This document shows, one piece after another, positions 24,751 to 34,058 of a stretch of 64,000 nucleotides of DNA. The notes under the pieces were generated by a model that saw nothing but the letters and a program-made list of their open reading frames with translations, was not told the origin of the DNA and did no database searches. Each line of letters begins with the position of its first letter. Within the stretch, counting starts at the first letter, position 1. Source of the stretch: an uncultured Eubacteriales bacterium (GTDB lineage Bacteria; Bacillota; Clostridia; Christensenellales; Borkfalkiaceae); NCBI GenBank assembly GCA_905209085.1, contig CAJLRM010000009.1:1-64000 (forward strand), in the 5' to 3' direction. Both the position numbers and the translations under genes were made by a program.

Positions 24751-27700
24751 TTATTTGGAGAATAAATTGATGACTTCGCCCACGTAATTTAAAAGTTCGG
24801 TGATCGTCAGTTCTCCGACTGAGATTTTTAAATGTTCGTCGTCCACTATCCCGTCGCGATAATATTTCGTTGTGACTTCGCCGATCGTTTCTGTTTTTGA
24901 TGTTCCGCCTATCATGGGGATATCTTCGGGATAGGTGTAGGTGAATTCGAATTTATAAGTGACCGCCGAATCGAGGAAAGTCGTGCCGTCTTCTTTTTTC
25001 GTCACGTCGATAATCCCGTCTTCCTTTAAGTCGTTTAAAGTTGCTTTTTGAATATTGGCGGTCATATTGGAAACCAACGTGCCCATATCCGTAATCGTAT
25101 AATCGCCTTCCTTGCCCTCCTTATCCGTCAGGAGATATTTCCACGTACCCGTCAAAACTCTTGCCGATTCGGTGGCGGGTTCAAAAGTATCGGAGGTATA
25201 GAACTTGCCGTCGGCGGGATTTTCATACAGCCTCTCGCCTTTTTGGTTGACAAAATAGATCGTCCCCTCTTCCGTCTTTACCGTCTTATAGACGTCGTCG
25301 GCAAATACTTTCTGCAATTTGAGGTTTTCCAAATCGTCCGCAAGAGAGGCGACCGTAGAATTTTGAAGATGCTTCAAAATGGTGTTGTTTTCGACTTGCG
25401 TTTTCTCCAAAATGTCGGTCAGTTTCAGGGTGTTTATTTTATCCTGATCGTTGAGATCGCCCAGAGTCCATCCTTGCATCGCTTTGAGAATGGCGGGGGA
25501 GGAATCGTCTATTTCGATGACGTCGGACATCTTTAAGGACATAATTTTTTTCTGATTGCTCAGTTCGTCGATTTTCCATGCGGAAATAGCGTTTAAAAGC
25601 TTGGAATCGCCCGTATCGCCTACGAGGTCCTGAATAGTCAGATCCTTTGTAATATCCGAAACGAGCGTGCTGTTGCCAGATAGATCCCCGATAGTGCGGG
25701 GACGATAGAGGACGGCTGCGCCTGTTTCGTCCGTCACGCAATAATATTCGATGGTGCCGTTTTCCGTTTCGGTTGTCTTTCCCGAAAGGGAAGTCAGCAG
25801 CCAAATCGTGTCGTTATACGTATAGGTGTAAATAAAGCTCTCGCCCGCGCCCGCCGCCTCGACGGCGCCGGGGAGCGCGTTGCCGCGCTCGTCATAAGCG
25901 ACGTTATTCAACACGCCGACTTCGCGGCCAAGCATCTCGATTTTGTCCGTCGGTTCGTCGTATCGATAATGGGTTCCTTCGATGCCATAGAGGAGATACA
26001 TGGAGATCTTGTCGTCCTTTTTCGCCGCAGTCAGAACGGCGGAAAGACGGATATTGTCGATGAGATCGCCTTTTTTCAGCTCGCTGATCGTGCGCGGCGT
26101 TGCGTCGCGGAGCATATGGATTTCGCCGTTTACGATTTCGTAGTCTTCGCCTTCGTTGCCGTAAGCGAGCGCCAGCATAATATCGCCCGACGAGGGACCC
26201 ACGTCGAGTACGGTGGAAAGGTAAATGTCGTCGATGACGGCGGAGCCTTTTTTGAGATCCTTGATGGTGCGGGGCGCGTAAGAATTGCCTTCTGCGTCGG
26301 TCAGCCAGACGATCTCTCCGTCTACGATTTCGTAGTGTTGTCCCTCGTTGCCGAACGCCAAAGCCGCCATCAGTTTATCCGCGTCGGGGTCGAGCGGGGA
26401 AACTTCGAGTACGGAGGAGAGCTGCACTTCGTCGATGATGTTGCCGCTCTGCAAGTCCCTGATGGTACGGGGGGCGTATTTTTTGCCCGTCGCGGCGTCG
26501 GTGAGCCATTCGATATAATAGGTGCCTTCCGCATCCGTTTTGATTCGGTAGTGAGTGTTCTCTTCGCCGTAAGCGAGGGAGAGCATCAAAGCGTCGGGCT
26601 CTTCTTTTTCGGCGTCGTATTTATCGAGCGGGGAAATATCGAGCACGGTGCCCAGCTGAATATTATAGATGACATCCGAGGCGCTGCTCCCTTTTAAATC
26701 GGAAATGGAAGTTTTTTTGTAAGCGATCTTGCTGCCCGCGCAGCTCTCGTCGGCATAGAGGTAATAATAGCCGTCGTCGTCCGCTTTGGCATAGCGCACG
26801 GTGATGTCTTTGTCGCTCTCTTCCGTGACTGTCCAGATATTCGTATCGGGATTGAGGACCGCGTTCACCGCTTCGCCGTCGTCGTCGAGAAGGGTATCCC
26901 CCTGCTTCGTGTATTGTACGGGGAGCATGACGAAATTGCCGTTTTCCATTATATAATGGGATTCCTTGCCGTAAGCGAGGGCGATCATCAGGGGAGGGGA
27001 ATCCGGCTTGATGTCCATGACGCTGGCAAGCGTGATGGAATCGAAAAGAGAACTATTGCCTGCGGTGAGGTCGCGGATGGTGCGGGGTTTGGAATCGCCC
27101 AGCCAGCGGATGACGTTTTCGCCGTCTTCCCGCGCGACTTCGTAATCGATTCCCTCCTCGCCGTAGGCGAGCGCCAGCATCAGGGGATCGGGATCGTTTT
27201 CGGCGTCCTCGTCATATTTGTCGAGGGGAGAGATGCCGAGTACGGAGCCTAACTGAATGTCGTTCAAAAGCTTGCCCGCAGATTCGTCGTCGGTGAGATC
27301 CCCGACGGTGGTGGGCTTTTTCCCGCCGTCGAGGAGAACGAGCGTCTTTATCTCTTCGCCCGTTTCCGCGTCCGTGGTCGTGACGATCTCGTAATCGGTG
27401 CCCTTAGTGCCGTAAGCGAGCGCCAGAAGAATTTTGTCCGAAGTCGCCGTCAGACCCATCAGCGAGCCGAGTTGAATGTCGTTTAAAAGGTCATTGGGAC
27501 CTGAGAGAAGATCTCCCAGCGTGGTCTTTTGATAGAGCAGTTTTTCTCCCGAACAATCCGGCGTTTGATAGAGATAATAGGTCGCGTCGCCCGTTTTTTC
27601 CGCTTTGGCGTAATAAATCGTGCCCTCCGTTTCGGCAATCGTGACGGTGTAGACGCCCGTTTCTTCGTCGAGAACGGCGTGCGCTTTCTCGTCGTTGTAG

Positions 27701-29352
27701 TCGTAAAGACCGTCCGCCTTTAAGGTGTATCGAACGGGCAGCATCGCGGGCGCTTCGTCGCCTTCCTCCCAGGTGTATGTTTTGCCTTTCGTGCCGTAGG
27801 CGAGGGCGCAGATGACGTTGTCCGTGCGTTTGACGGTCATGATGGAATCGAGGGAGATCTTGTCGAAGAGCGCGTTGCCCCCGTCGAGCAAGTCGCTCAC
27901 GGTAGCGGGCTTCGATCCGCCGAGCATGACGACTTCTTCTTTTCCGTCGGCATTGATTTCGAGTTTGAAATCGGAGCCGAGGGTGCCGTAAGCGAGCGCG
28001 TACAGCATCTTCGTGTCTTCGCTGTACGTTTTTTCGTCCAGCCCCAAAAGGGCGCTGAGCTGCACGTCGCTCAGAAGATCGGTAATATCGCCCCCTTCGC
28101 CGCCCAAAGCGTTCATGAAGCTCTTGACGGAACGGGGACTCGTTTTGAGCTCGTCGTTCTCGTCGTAGGCTTCGAATTTGCCGCTCTCTTCGGCGGCGGC
28201 GAGGCTGCATACCAATTTGCCGTCCTTGTCGTATACGCGGTAGACGTAAAGGGACGAGGAATCGCTTGCGGCGTAGGAGAATGCCGCCGCTTTCAGGGGG
28301 GCGGAAACGGGCCGGATGCGGCCGCCTTTTCCGTCCGTCCATTGTCCGGCTTCCGCGTCGTATGTATATTTGGTGCCATCGGGCGCCGTAAACGCATTTT
28401 CGTCGTCGAGCGCGTAGGTATCCGTTTCATAGAGCAGAGCGCGGACGAGCGCGTTGCTTTCGTCGAGGGAATCGGTGGCGTCGAGCAGTCCCGCGACGCT
28501 GATTTTTTCGAGAATGGAAACCACGCCGCCGCTTTCGCCTTCGCCGCCTTCTCCCGAAAGGAAATCCCCGACGGTGGTGGCTTTGGCGCCGTTTTTCATC
28601 ACGGCTTTCCCGTTTTCATCGCGGACGATGTTGCCGTTCCCGTCCGTTTCGTAATCCGTCTTGTCGCCGTAACAAAGCAGCATCATCAACTCGTAGTTGT
28701 TTGCGCCCTGTTTGAGCATATCGATTTTTTGCGAGGCGAGCACGGCGCCCAGCTCGATCGGCTCCATCGATTTTTTGATGAAGGGGGCGAGCTGCGAGAG
28801 GGGGACGTCCATCAGCCCCACCAACATTTCGCCGTCGTCGCCGGTGAGTATCGCGTTGCCGTTCCCGTCCTGTTTGACGACGTTGCCGTCTTTGTCGATG
28901 ATGACGTTGTCCGCGTCGTCGAGGATATTTCCCTCCGCGTCCTTATGGGGACTGTTGACGGCGAGGGGAATGTTATAGTCCGATTGCAGCGTGTCCGCGA
29001 TTTTTGTCACCTGCGTTTCCACCTGCGGGGAAATCTTATTGAGGGAAGAAAGGCTGCCCTTTCCGCCCTGAAATTCGGAAACGAGGGAGGAGAGGTCGCT
29101 CAAAAGCGCGGAAATCGTCTTTTCCGCGTATTCGTCGGTGATATATTCCTTGTAGTCGATATCCGAGCCCGTGATTTTATTGACGGAAGAAATGCCGTCC
29201 TTGATTTTGATTTTGGCGAAAAGCGCGTAGCCGATCGCGGCAATGCTTCCTATCGTCGCTATGATGCCGAACAGGAAGCCGAGAAGAACGGCGAGAAACT
29301 TGCCCCAAAAGCCGCCCTTTTTCCTTTCTTCTTCGTCGTAATATGTAGCCAT
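24751..29352 (-). CDS. Giant membrane-anchored repeat protein, function unknown
   Basis: 1533 residues; I do not recognise the family. A charged cytoplasmic start (EEERKKGGFWGK) leads into one transmembrane helix at about 17-45; everything after is predicted outside. Residues about 200-1150 hold about eleven units of 70-120 residues. Each combines TI/TVxDL, a helix like LLNDIQLGSVLGI, and LMLALAYGxEGxDYEI followed by a short variable strand (GEIxWL..PRTI). Late variants are ALAFGNEGQHYEI and YLLYGIEGTHYRY. Inserts with aromatic strands (YTW, YYLYADESC) occur in some units. Residues ~1240-1360 hold three ~38-residue helical repeats (ISAWKIDEL, MQGWTLGDL, LQNSTVASL). Highly acidic, no LPXTG. 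Lies 10 bases after a small cupin-like gene. Confidence 0.85.
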   Translation of the reverse strand: MATYYDEEERKKGGFWGKFLAVLLGFLFGIIATIGSIAAIGYALFAKIKIKDGISSVNKITGSDIDYKEYITDEYAEKTISALLSDLSSLVSEFQGGKGSLSSLNKISPQVETQVTKIADTLQSDYNIPLAVNSPHKDAEGNILDDADNVIIDKDGNVVKQDGNGNAILTGDDGEMLVGLMDVPLSQLAPFIKKSMEPIELGAVLASQKIDMLKQGANNYELMMLLCYGDKTDYETDGNGNIVRDENGKAVMKNGAKATTVGDFLSGEGGEGESGGVVSILEKISVAGLLDATDSLDESNALVRALLYETDTYALDDENAFTAPDGTKYTYDAEAGQWTDGKGGRIRPVSAPLKAAAFSYAASDSSSLYVYRVYDKDGKLVCSLAAAEESGKFEAYDENDELKTSPRSVKSFMNALGGEGGDITDLLSDVQLSALLGLDEKTYSEDTKMLYALAYGTLGSDFKLEINADGKEEVVMLGGSKPATVSDLLDGGNALFDKISLDSIMTVKRTDNVICALAYGTKGKTYTWEEGDEAPAMLPVRYTLKADGLYDYNDEKAHAVLDEETGVYTVTIAETEGTIYYAKAEKTGDATYYLYQTPDCSGEKLLYQKTTLGDLLSGPNDLLNDIQLGSLMGLTATSDKILLALAYGTKGTDYEIVTTTDAETGEEIKTLVLLDGGKKPTTVGDLTDDESAGKLLNDIQLGSVLGISPLDKYDEDAENDPDPLMLALAYGEEGIDYEVAREDGENVIRWLGDSKPRTIRDLTAGNSSLFDSITLASVMDIKPDSPPLMIALAYGKESHYIMENGNFVMLPVQYTKQGDTLLDDDGEAVNAVLNPDTNIWTVTEESDKDITVRYAKADDDGYYYLYADESCAGSKIAYKKTSISDLKGSSASDVIYNIQLGTVLDISPLDKYDAEKEEPDALMLSLAYGEENTHYRIKTDAEGTYYIEWLTDAATGKKYAPRTIRDLQSGNIIDEVQLSSVLEVSPLDPDADKLMAALAFGNEGQHYEIVDGEIVWLTDAEGNSYAPRTIKDLKKGSAVIDDIYLSTVLDVGPSSGDIMLALAYGNEGEDYEIVNGEIHMLRDATPRTISELKKGDLIDNIRLSAVLTAAKKDDKISMYLLYGIEGTHYRYDEPTDKIEMLGREVGVLNNVAYDERGNALPGAVEAAGAGESFIYTYTYNDTIWLLTSLSGKTTETENGTIEYYCVTDETGAAVLYRPRTIGDLSGNSTLVSDITKDLTIQDLVGDTGDSKLLNAISAWKIDELSNQKKIMSLKMSDVIEIDDSSPAILKAMQGWTLGDLNDQDKINTLKLTDILEKTQVENNTILKHLQNSTVASLADDLENLKLQKVFADDVYKTVKTEEGTIYFVNQKGERLYENPADGKFYTSDTFEPATESARVLTGTWKYLLTDKEGKEGDYTITDMGTLVSNMTANIQKATLNDLKEDGIIDVTKKEDGTTFLDSAVTYKFEFTYTYPEDIPMIGGTSKTETIGEVTTKYYRDGIVDDEHLKISVGELTITELLNYVGEVINLFSK

Positions 29353-29362
29353 TTTTTTTACC

Positions 29363-29677
29363 TCACTTTCTGATGATCAGGAATTTGCCCGAGCCGTTTA
29401 CCTCGTATTCGCCCACGCCGTCCGCTTCGAAACAGTCGCCCGCGGAAAAATCCGTTTCGCCCTGTTTCCATTTGAAATGACCGTCGCCTTCGAGAATTTT
29501 CACGAGATCTTTTTTGTCCGTATACAATTTGAAGCGCTTTGCGCCTTCCACGAGCAGCGAGTCGCCGCTTTTGCCCAGCCGCGCGCCCTGCACCTTGCCG
29601 TCCTTGAATACGAAGCTTTCCTCCGAAATTCCGAATGCGTCGGAAAAATCCGTTTCCGAAATTTTACAAATATGCAT
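29363..29677 (-). CDS. Small cupin-like protein of unknown function
   Basis: 104 residues, no signal peptide. Alternating short strands and turns (GDGHFKWKQGETDFSAGDCF, GVGEYEVNGSGKFLIIR) look like a small cupin/double-stranded beta-helix sensor, but metal-binding His residues are not clustered, so no enzyme function is claimed. It has a consensus promoter and lies 10 bases ahead of the giant repeat protein gene, so the two are co-transcribed. A regulatory or accessory role is only an inference. Confidence 0.75.
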   Translation of the reverse strand: MHICKISETDFSDAFGISEESFVFKDGKVQGARLGKSGDSLLVEGAKRFKLYTDKKDLVKILEGDGHFKWKQGETDFSAGDCFEADGVGEYEVNGSGKFLIIRK

Positions 29678-29719
29678 AATTTATGTGCCTTACTCCCTGC
29701 TTTCGTCTTATATAGTTAC

Positions 29720-29748
29720 ATTATAATGCATCTTGCGCAAAAATGCAA
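29720..29748 (-). promoter_or_regulatory. Promoter of the cupin-giant protein operon
   Basis: Minus-strand TTGCAT (29748-29743), 17-base spacer, TATAAT (29725-29720), 43 bases before the start codon. Confidence 0.87.
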
Positions 29749-30046
29749 GTATTTCCCGAAAAAAAGTGCTCCCGTATAGGAAGGGAAGCCCGCGAATTTT
29801 CCGCCTTTTCCAAGACGGGAAAAAGCGGAGAGAATTTACGGAAAAAACGGGAGGGCGATAAAAATCCCCGTCCTTTGAAAACGGGGCGGGGAATAGAGAT
29901 CTCGGGGGATGAAAAAATAAAATTTTCGCCGCGCGGGAAGAAAAAAAAGAGAAAAAATCTTTTAAGGCTGTTTTCTGCTTCCGAGCGGGAAAAGAAGAAA
30001 AAATCACTCCTTCGATGCGGACGCGGCGGCGGAAACGCCGAAAGAA
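29749..30046. other. Gene-free interval
   Basis: A/G-rich on the plus strand. Open frames exist on both strands but have no ribosome sites and a low-complexity K/R/F composition. One modest hairpin with ATCCCCGT near 29860 was seen. No terminator for rmuC with a proper T-run is evident. Confidence 0.5.
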
Positions 30047-31228
30047 TCATCGTCCGCTTTCGGGCGGATCGTCGGGAAAATCGAGAAGGTTATCTCCCGG
30101 CACGCCCAGGTCGACGTTTTTCAGTTTCTTGGCGATGGCGCGCGTCCTGCCCGCCGCCGTTTCTATGGTATCCTGCGCCTCCTGTAATTTTTTCTGCGTC
30201 TTTTCCAAAACGTCGGTGAATTTTCCGAATTCGTGCTTGAAAACGGCGAGAAGCTGCCAAAGTTCCTGCGAGCGGCGCTCTATCGCGGACACCTTGAATC
30301 CCGTCTGTAAAGTGGACAAAAGCGCGCTCAAATTGGTGGGACCGCAGACGAGGATCCTCCTCAAAGAGAGGTATTCGCTCAAATCGGGAATCTTCAACAC
30401 TTCCGCGTACAGACTTTCGATGGGCAGATACATGACGGCGAAATCGGTGGTGCGCGGCGGCAGGATATATTTGGAGGCGATGGATTCCGCCTGCAATTTC
30501 ACCGCTCTGCCCAAATTTCGCATCGCCTTTTCTTCCGCTTCGCGATTGCAGGCGTTTTCCGCGTCGATGAGCCGCTGATATTCCTCGACGGGAAATTTGC
30601 TGTCGATGGGCAGATAGACGCAGGAACCGTTTTTATCGGGCAGGAGCACGGCGAAGTCCACCATGCCGTCGGCGAGGGGATTGAGCTTGACGCTTGCGGC
30701 GTATTGATTTGGCGCCAGCATTTGAGAGAGCAGAGCGCCCAGCTGCGTTTCCCCCCAGGTGCCGCGCAGCTTGACATTGGAGAACACTTTTTTGATGTCC
30801 GAAACGCTCGCGGCGAGGCTCTGTACTTCGCCTATGCCGCGGTAGACCGCTTCCAGCCGCTGCTGAATCACCGCATAGCTCTCCGTCAGCTTCGTTTCCA
30901 GCGTTTCCGAAAGCTTGGTGTCCACCGTGCGGCGGATCTCGTCCAGCGAACGCTGGTTGTTCTCCACGACGTAACGGAGCTGATCGGTCATGGTTTTTTG
31001 CATATTGTTGAGCCTGTATTCCGTCATGGAACCGAGCGAGGTAATCGATTTGTTCGTGTAGTCGGCGATTCCGCCGAGTTTGTCCATTTTTTCTTTCAGC
31101 GCATCCATGCCCCCGTCGTTTTTCGTTTCCGCGGCGGTCTTTCCCTTTTTTAAAAGCAGGGCGAAAAGGAGTGCGACGCAGAGGACGAGCAGGGCGAGGC
31201 AGATGAGTATAAGCGTTTTTTCGGTCAT
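30047..31228 (-). CDS. rmuC: DNA recombination protein RmuC
   Basis: 393 residues. An N-terminal membrane helix (about 4-24) is followed by a coiled coil (about 35-150) and the RmuC nuclease-like domain (LRGTWGETQLGALLSQML, LPIDSKFPVEEYQRL, FAVMYLPIESLYAEVL). Family members limit inversions at short repeats and act in DNA repair or defence. GAGGAA precedes ATG 31228; a TTG 14 codons upstream was rejected because it has no site. The short proline- and aspartate-rich tail is typical. Confidence 0.94.
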   Translation of the reverse strand: MTEKTLILICLALLVLCVALLFALLLKKGKTAAETKNDGGMDALKEKMDKLGGIADYTNKSITSLGSMTEYRLNNMQKTMTDQLRYVVENNQRSLDEIRRTVDTKLSETLETKLTESYAVIQQRLEAVYRGIGEVQSLAASVSDIKKVFSNVKLRGTWGETQLGALLSQMLAPNQYAASVKLNPLADGMVDFAVLLPDKNGSCVYLPIDSKFPVEEYQRLIDAENACNREAEEKAMRNLGRAVKLQAESIASKYILPPRTTDFAVMYLPIESLYAEVLKIPDLSEYLSLRRILVCGPTNLSALLSTLQTGFKVSAIERRSQELWQLLAVFKHEFGKFTDVLEKTQKKLQEAQDTIETAAGRTRAIAKKLKNVDLGVPGDNLLDFPDDPPESGR

Positions 31229-31325
31229 TGTTTTTCCTCTTTGGTTTATTTTTGCGATGCGGATTTTCAACGAGTTCGCACGTCTTATCCGACGATGGGC
31301 GAGGCTTTTAAAGGAGAAACGGAGT

Positions 31326-32732
31326 TTAAACGGTGACGTCCTGCCCCCTTTTTTCTTCCTGATGTCTTTCGGCGGTCAGCACCGCTTTTAAGAAGGACGG
31401 CGCGAGGGCGAGAAGCCGCTCTTTCGTGTTGTCGCGCGGCAAAAGCGCCGCGTGAAAGAGCAGTTCTTTTAAGACGAGGGAGATATATTTTGCGCACATT
31501 CCCTCGACGGCCGCCACCTCCCGTCCCGAAACGGCGAGTTGTCTGAGCGTCAAAGGCGCCCCTTCCTCCCGCATTTTTTTAAGCTCGGCGTCCCATTTCC
31601 GGTCGGTGGGGCACAAGGACAAATCGTCCATGCAGCCCGAATAATCCGCCTGTTTGAGGAGCATCAGATCTTCTAAAAGCTCGGCGTGCGCAACGAAAAA
31701 GCGGCGCAGTTTGTTAGGGCGCACTCTGCCGTCGAAATCGTACATATGGTAAAATACGAGCTCCGCCGTTTTCGCCGCCGTGTGCTTGGGCGCCTTTAAA
31801 CGGGAGAGGATCTCTTCCGCAATGCGCGCGCCTTCCGCGGGATGTTCGTGTACGTTGCCGTCGCGCAGCAGGCAAAAGGGCTTCCCGACGTCGTGAAGGA
31901 GGGCGGCGAGGCGCACTCTGCCGTCCGCGTATAAGACGGCGCGCAGCGTGTGTTCCAGAACGTCGTATTTATGGAAGTCCTCCCGTTGCGCCATATTTTT
32001 TCCGAGCGCGAGTTCGGGGAGAATATAATCCAGCACTCCCGTTTCTTCGAGCACTTTCAGACCCTCGTAGTGCCCGCGCGGATTTCCGTATTTTTCATCC
32101 GCGCGCAGAATGGCGGTGAGCTCCGTCCAGATTCGTTCGGGAGAGATGTCTTTAATCAGGGACGCGTTTGCTTTCGCGCCCGCAAGGCACTCGGGCGAGG
32201 GGGAGAACCCCAGCTGACCCGCCTGACGCGCCAGCCGCATCAGCCTCAGCCCGTCCTCCCCGAACACTTTTTCCGCCCTGTCCACGGTGGACAGCCGCTT
32301 TGCCCGTATGTCTTCCATTCCGTGCAAAGGGTCGCGCCATTCCCCGCGGGCGACGTCGTAATAGACGGCGTTGACGGTGAAGTCCCGCCGTTTCGCGTCG
32401 AGGAGCATATCCTTGGTGAAAAAGGTTTCGATGGGGACATGGGTGCCTCGCACATATCTGTCCGAGCGGAAGCAGGTGTACTCGTAATCCGTTCCTTCCG
32501 CGTCTTTCAGCTTGACGGTGCCCGTGTTGCGGTAGACGGCGGCGGCAATAAATCCGCAGCTTTTTGCGGCGTCGAGAAAGGTGTCCGCGTCCATCGGCGA
32601 AGAGAGGTCTATATCGGGCGCTTTCGCGGCGAGTCCCGCCAGATAATCGCGGACAAATCCGCCGACGACGTATAACGGTTCGGGGCATTTCTCCGCGAGG
32701 GCGATCAATTTTTGCGGCAATATTTCTCTCAT
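31326..32732 (-). CDS. cca: CCA tRNA nucleotidyltransferase / poly(A) polymerase family with HD domain
   Basis: 468 residues. Nucleotidyltransferase motif VVGGFVRDYL at about 24-33 with catalytic DIDLSS at about 43-48; RRDFTVNAVYYD is the second class II motif. An HD domain at about 260-360 carries LLHDVGKPF. Class II enzymes with this layout add CCA ends to tRNAs; an A-adding-only or poly(A) polymerase role cannot be excluded by eye. ATG 32732 is preferred over TTG 32738 because GAGGA then lies at normal distance. It is convergent in direction with rmuC and probably a separate gene in the same unit (97-base gap). Confidence 0.9.
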   Translation of the reverse strand: MREILPQKLIALAEKCPEPLYVVGGFVRDYLAGLAAKAPDIDLSSPMDADTFLDAAKSCGFIAAAVYRNTGTVKLKDAEGTDYEYTCFRSDRYVRGTHVPIETFFTKDMLLDAKRRDFTVNAVYYDVARGEWRDPLHGMEDIRAKRLSTVDRAEKVFGEDGLRLMRLARQAGQLGFSPSPECLAGAKANASLIKDISPERIWTELTAILRADEKYGNPRGHYEGLKVLEETGVLDYILPELALGKNMAQREDFHKYDVLEHTLRAVLYADGRVRLAALLHDVGKPFCLLRDGNVHEHPAEGARIAEEILSRLKAPKHTAAKTAELVFYHMYDFDGRVRPNKLRRFFVAHAELLEDLMLLKQADYSGCMDDLSLCPTDRKWDAELKKMREEGAPLTLRQLAVSGREVAAVEGMCAKYISLVLKELLFHAALLPRDNTKERLLALAPSFLKAVLTAERHQEEKRGQDVTV

Positions 32733-32787
32733 AGACAAAATTCCTCAAAATTTTTTACATTTACAGTATACCAAATTTAAAAATAAA

Positions 32788-32816
32788 TTGCAATTCCCGG
32801 GAAAGTGTTATATAAT
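32788..32816 (+). promoter_or_regulatory. Promoter of the lipid kinase gene
   Basis: TTGCAA (32788-32793), 17-base spacer, TATAAT (32811-32816). Confidence 0.87.
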
Positions 32817-32892
32817 ATATCCGAAGGATTTTTTCTAAAAAGACGGAAAATTTCTTACGCCTTTAACAAATAACACAAAGGAAAGAGATAAA

Positions 32893-33930
32893 ATGTATCA
32901 TATCATCTCCAATCCCGCTTCCGGAAAACGTAAGGAAAAACGCAATTTGGAAACGGTGAAGCGCGTTTTCGACGAACGCGGCGCGAAATACCTCGTGTAC
33001 GAAACCACCCGTCCGGGCGAAGCGACGGAAATCGCCGCGAAACTCACCGCGCAGGCGAACGAAGCCTTGGAAGAGGCTGCTTTGACGGACCGGGAGGCGA
33101 CTGCCCGGGGCGATCTCCCGCGCGGCGAGGCAAAGGAAGTTTGCGGCAAACAGACCGGGGCGGACGGGGAGAACGGAGAAAAAAACGCGGAATTTTCGTC
33201 CGACGCTTGGGAAGAAGAACGGGCGCGCGTTTCGTATACGGACATCGTGGTCGTCGGCGGGGACGGGACGGCGCACGAGGTGCTCAACGGCATCGGGAAT
33301 ATTTCCGCCTGTCGTCTGGGACTCATTCCCTCGGGCACGGGCAACGATTTCGCGGTGGCGGCGAAGATTCCCATGGACGCGGAAGCGGCGGCAAAGCTCA
33401 TTTTGGACGGCGAAGCGAAGGAAACGAACTTTTTGACCGTCGGCGGCGTTCGCTGCATGAATATCGGCGGGCTGGGCATGGACGTGGACGTATTGGTGCG
33501 CTGCAAAAAGGGGCGCGTCAAGGGCAGGATCAAATACCTCCTCAGTCTGCTGCAAAGCCTGTTCGCGTTCAAGGGCTATCCGATCGTCATCGAAAGCGGG
33601 GAGAGAAGGGAAACGCATAAGGCGCTCATCGCCGTCGCCTGCAACGGCACGCAGATAGGCGGGGGAATCCGCATCTGTCCCGCTTCCGTCATCGACGACG
33701 GCAAGATTGACGTCATGGCGGTGGAGTGCATGGGCAAAATACAGGTCATCAAAGCATTTCTCTATCTGATGAAGGGAAAAGTGCTCGACTATCCCGCCGC
33801 GGAGCATTTTCTCTGCGAAAGGGTAAAAATAACCCCCGCTTCCCCGTGTACGGTGCAGCTCGACGGGGAATTATATAACGGATTGGATTTTGACGCGAAG
33901 GTGGAGAGCGGACTGAAAATCTATCGCTGA
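32893..33930 (+). CDS. Diacylglycerol kinase-family lipid kinase (YegS/DgkB-like)
   Basis: 345 residues. The DAGK catalytic domain has N-P near the start (ISNPASGKRK), VVVGGDGTAHEVLNGI as the nucleotide loop, and GLIPSGTGNDFAVAA. C-terminal beta domain follows (GGGIRICPASVIDDGKIDVM). Such enzymes phosphorylate diacylglycerol to phosphatidate on the membrane. Odd feature: about 55 charged residues (roughly 60-115, including REATARGDLPRGEAK and GADGENGEKNAEF) are inserted between the N-terminal helix and the GGDGT strand, where family members have only a few residues. The reading frame is intact through it. Confidence 0.92.
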   Translation: MYHIISNPASGKRKEKRNLETVKRVFDERGAKYLVYETTRPGEATEIAAKLTAQANEALEEAALTDREATARGDLPRGEAKEVCGKQTGADGENGEKNAEFSSDAWEEERARVSYTDIVVVGGDGTAHEVLNGIGNISACRLGLIPSGTGNDFAVAAKIPMDAEAAAKLILDGEAKETNFLTVGGVRCMNIGGLGMDVDVLVRCKKGRVKGRIKYLLSLLQSLFAFKGYPIVIESGERRETHKALIAVACNGTQIGGGIRICPASVIDDGKIDVMAVECMGKIQVIKAFLYLMKGKVLDYPAAEHFLCERVKITPASPCTVQLDGELYNGLDFDAKVESGLKIYR

Positions 33931-34058
33931 GCGCCGAATACGTCTTTGCGTTTTTATTCAAAGGGCGGCTCTTGCGGACAAGCCCCGTGCGGATACGCGG
34001 GCGGGCAGCGGGCGGCAAAGGGCTGCGCCGCAGAAGAATTGAGGAGAGTGAGAAGCCG

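Noticed and set aside
28342..29373. 343-residue plus-strand open frame opposite the giant repeat gene
   Set aside because: It mirrors the codon pattern of the minus-strand gene, has no ribosome site and no recognisable domain; long antisense frames are expected here.
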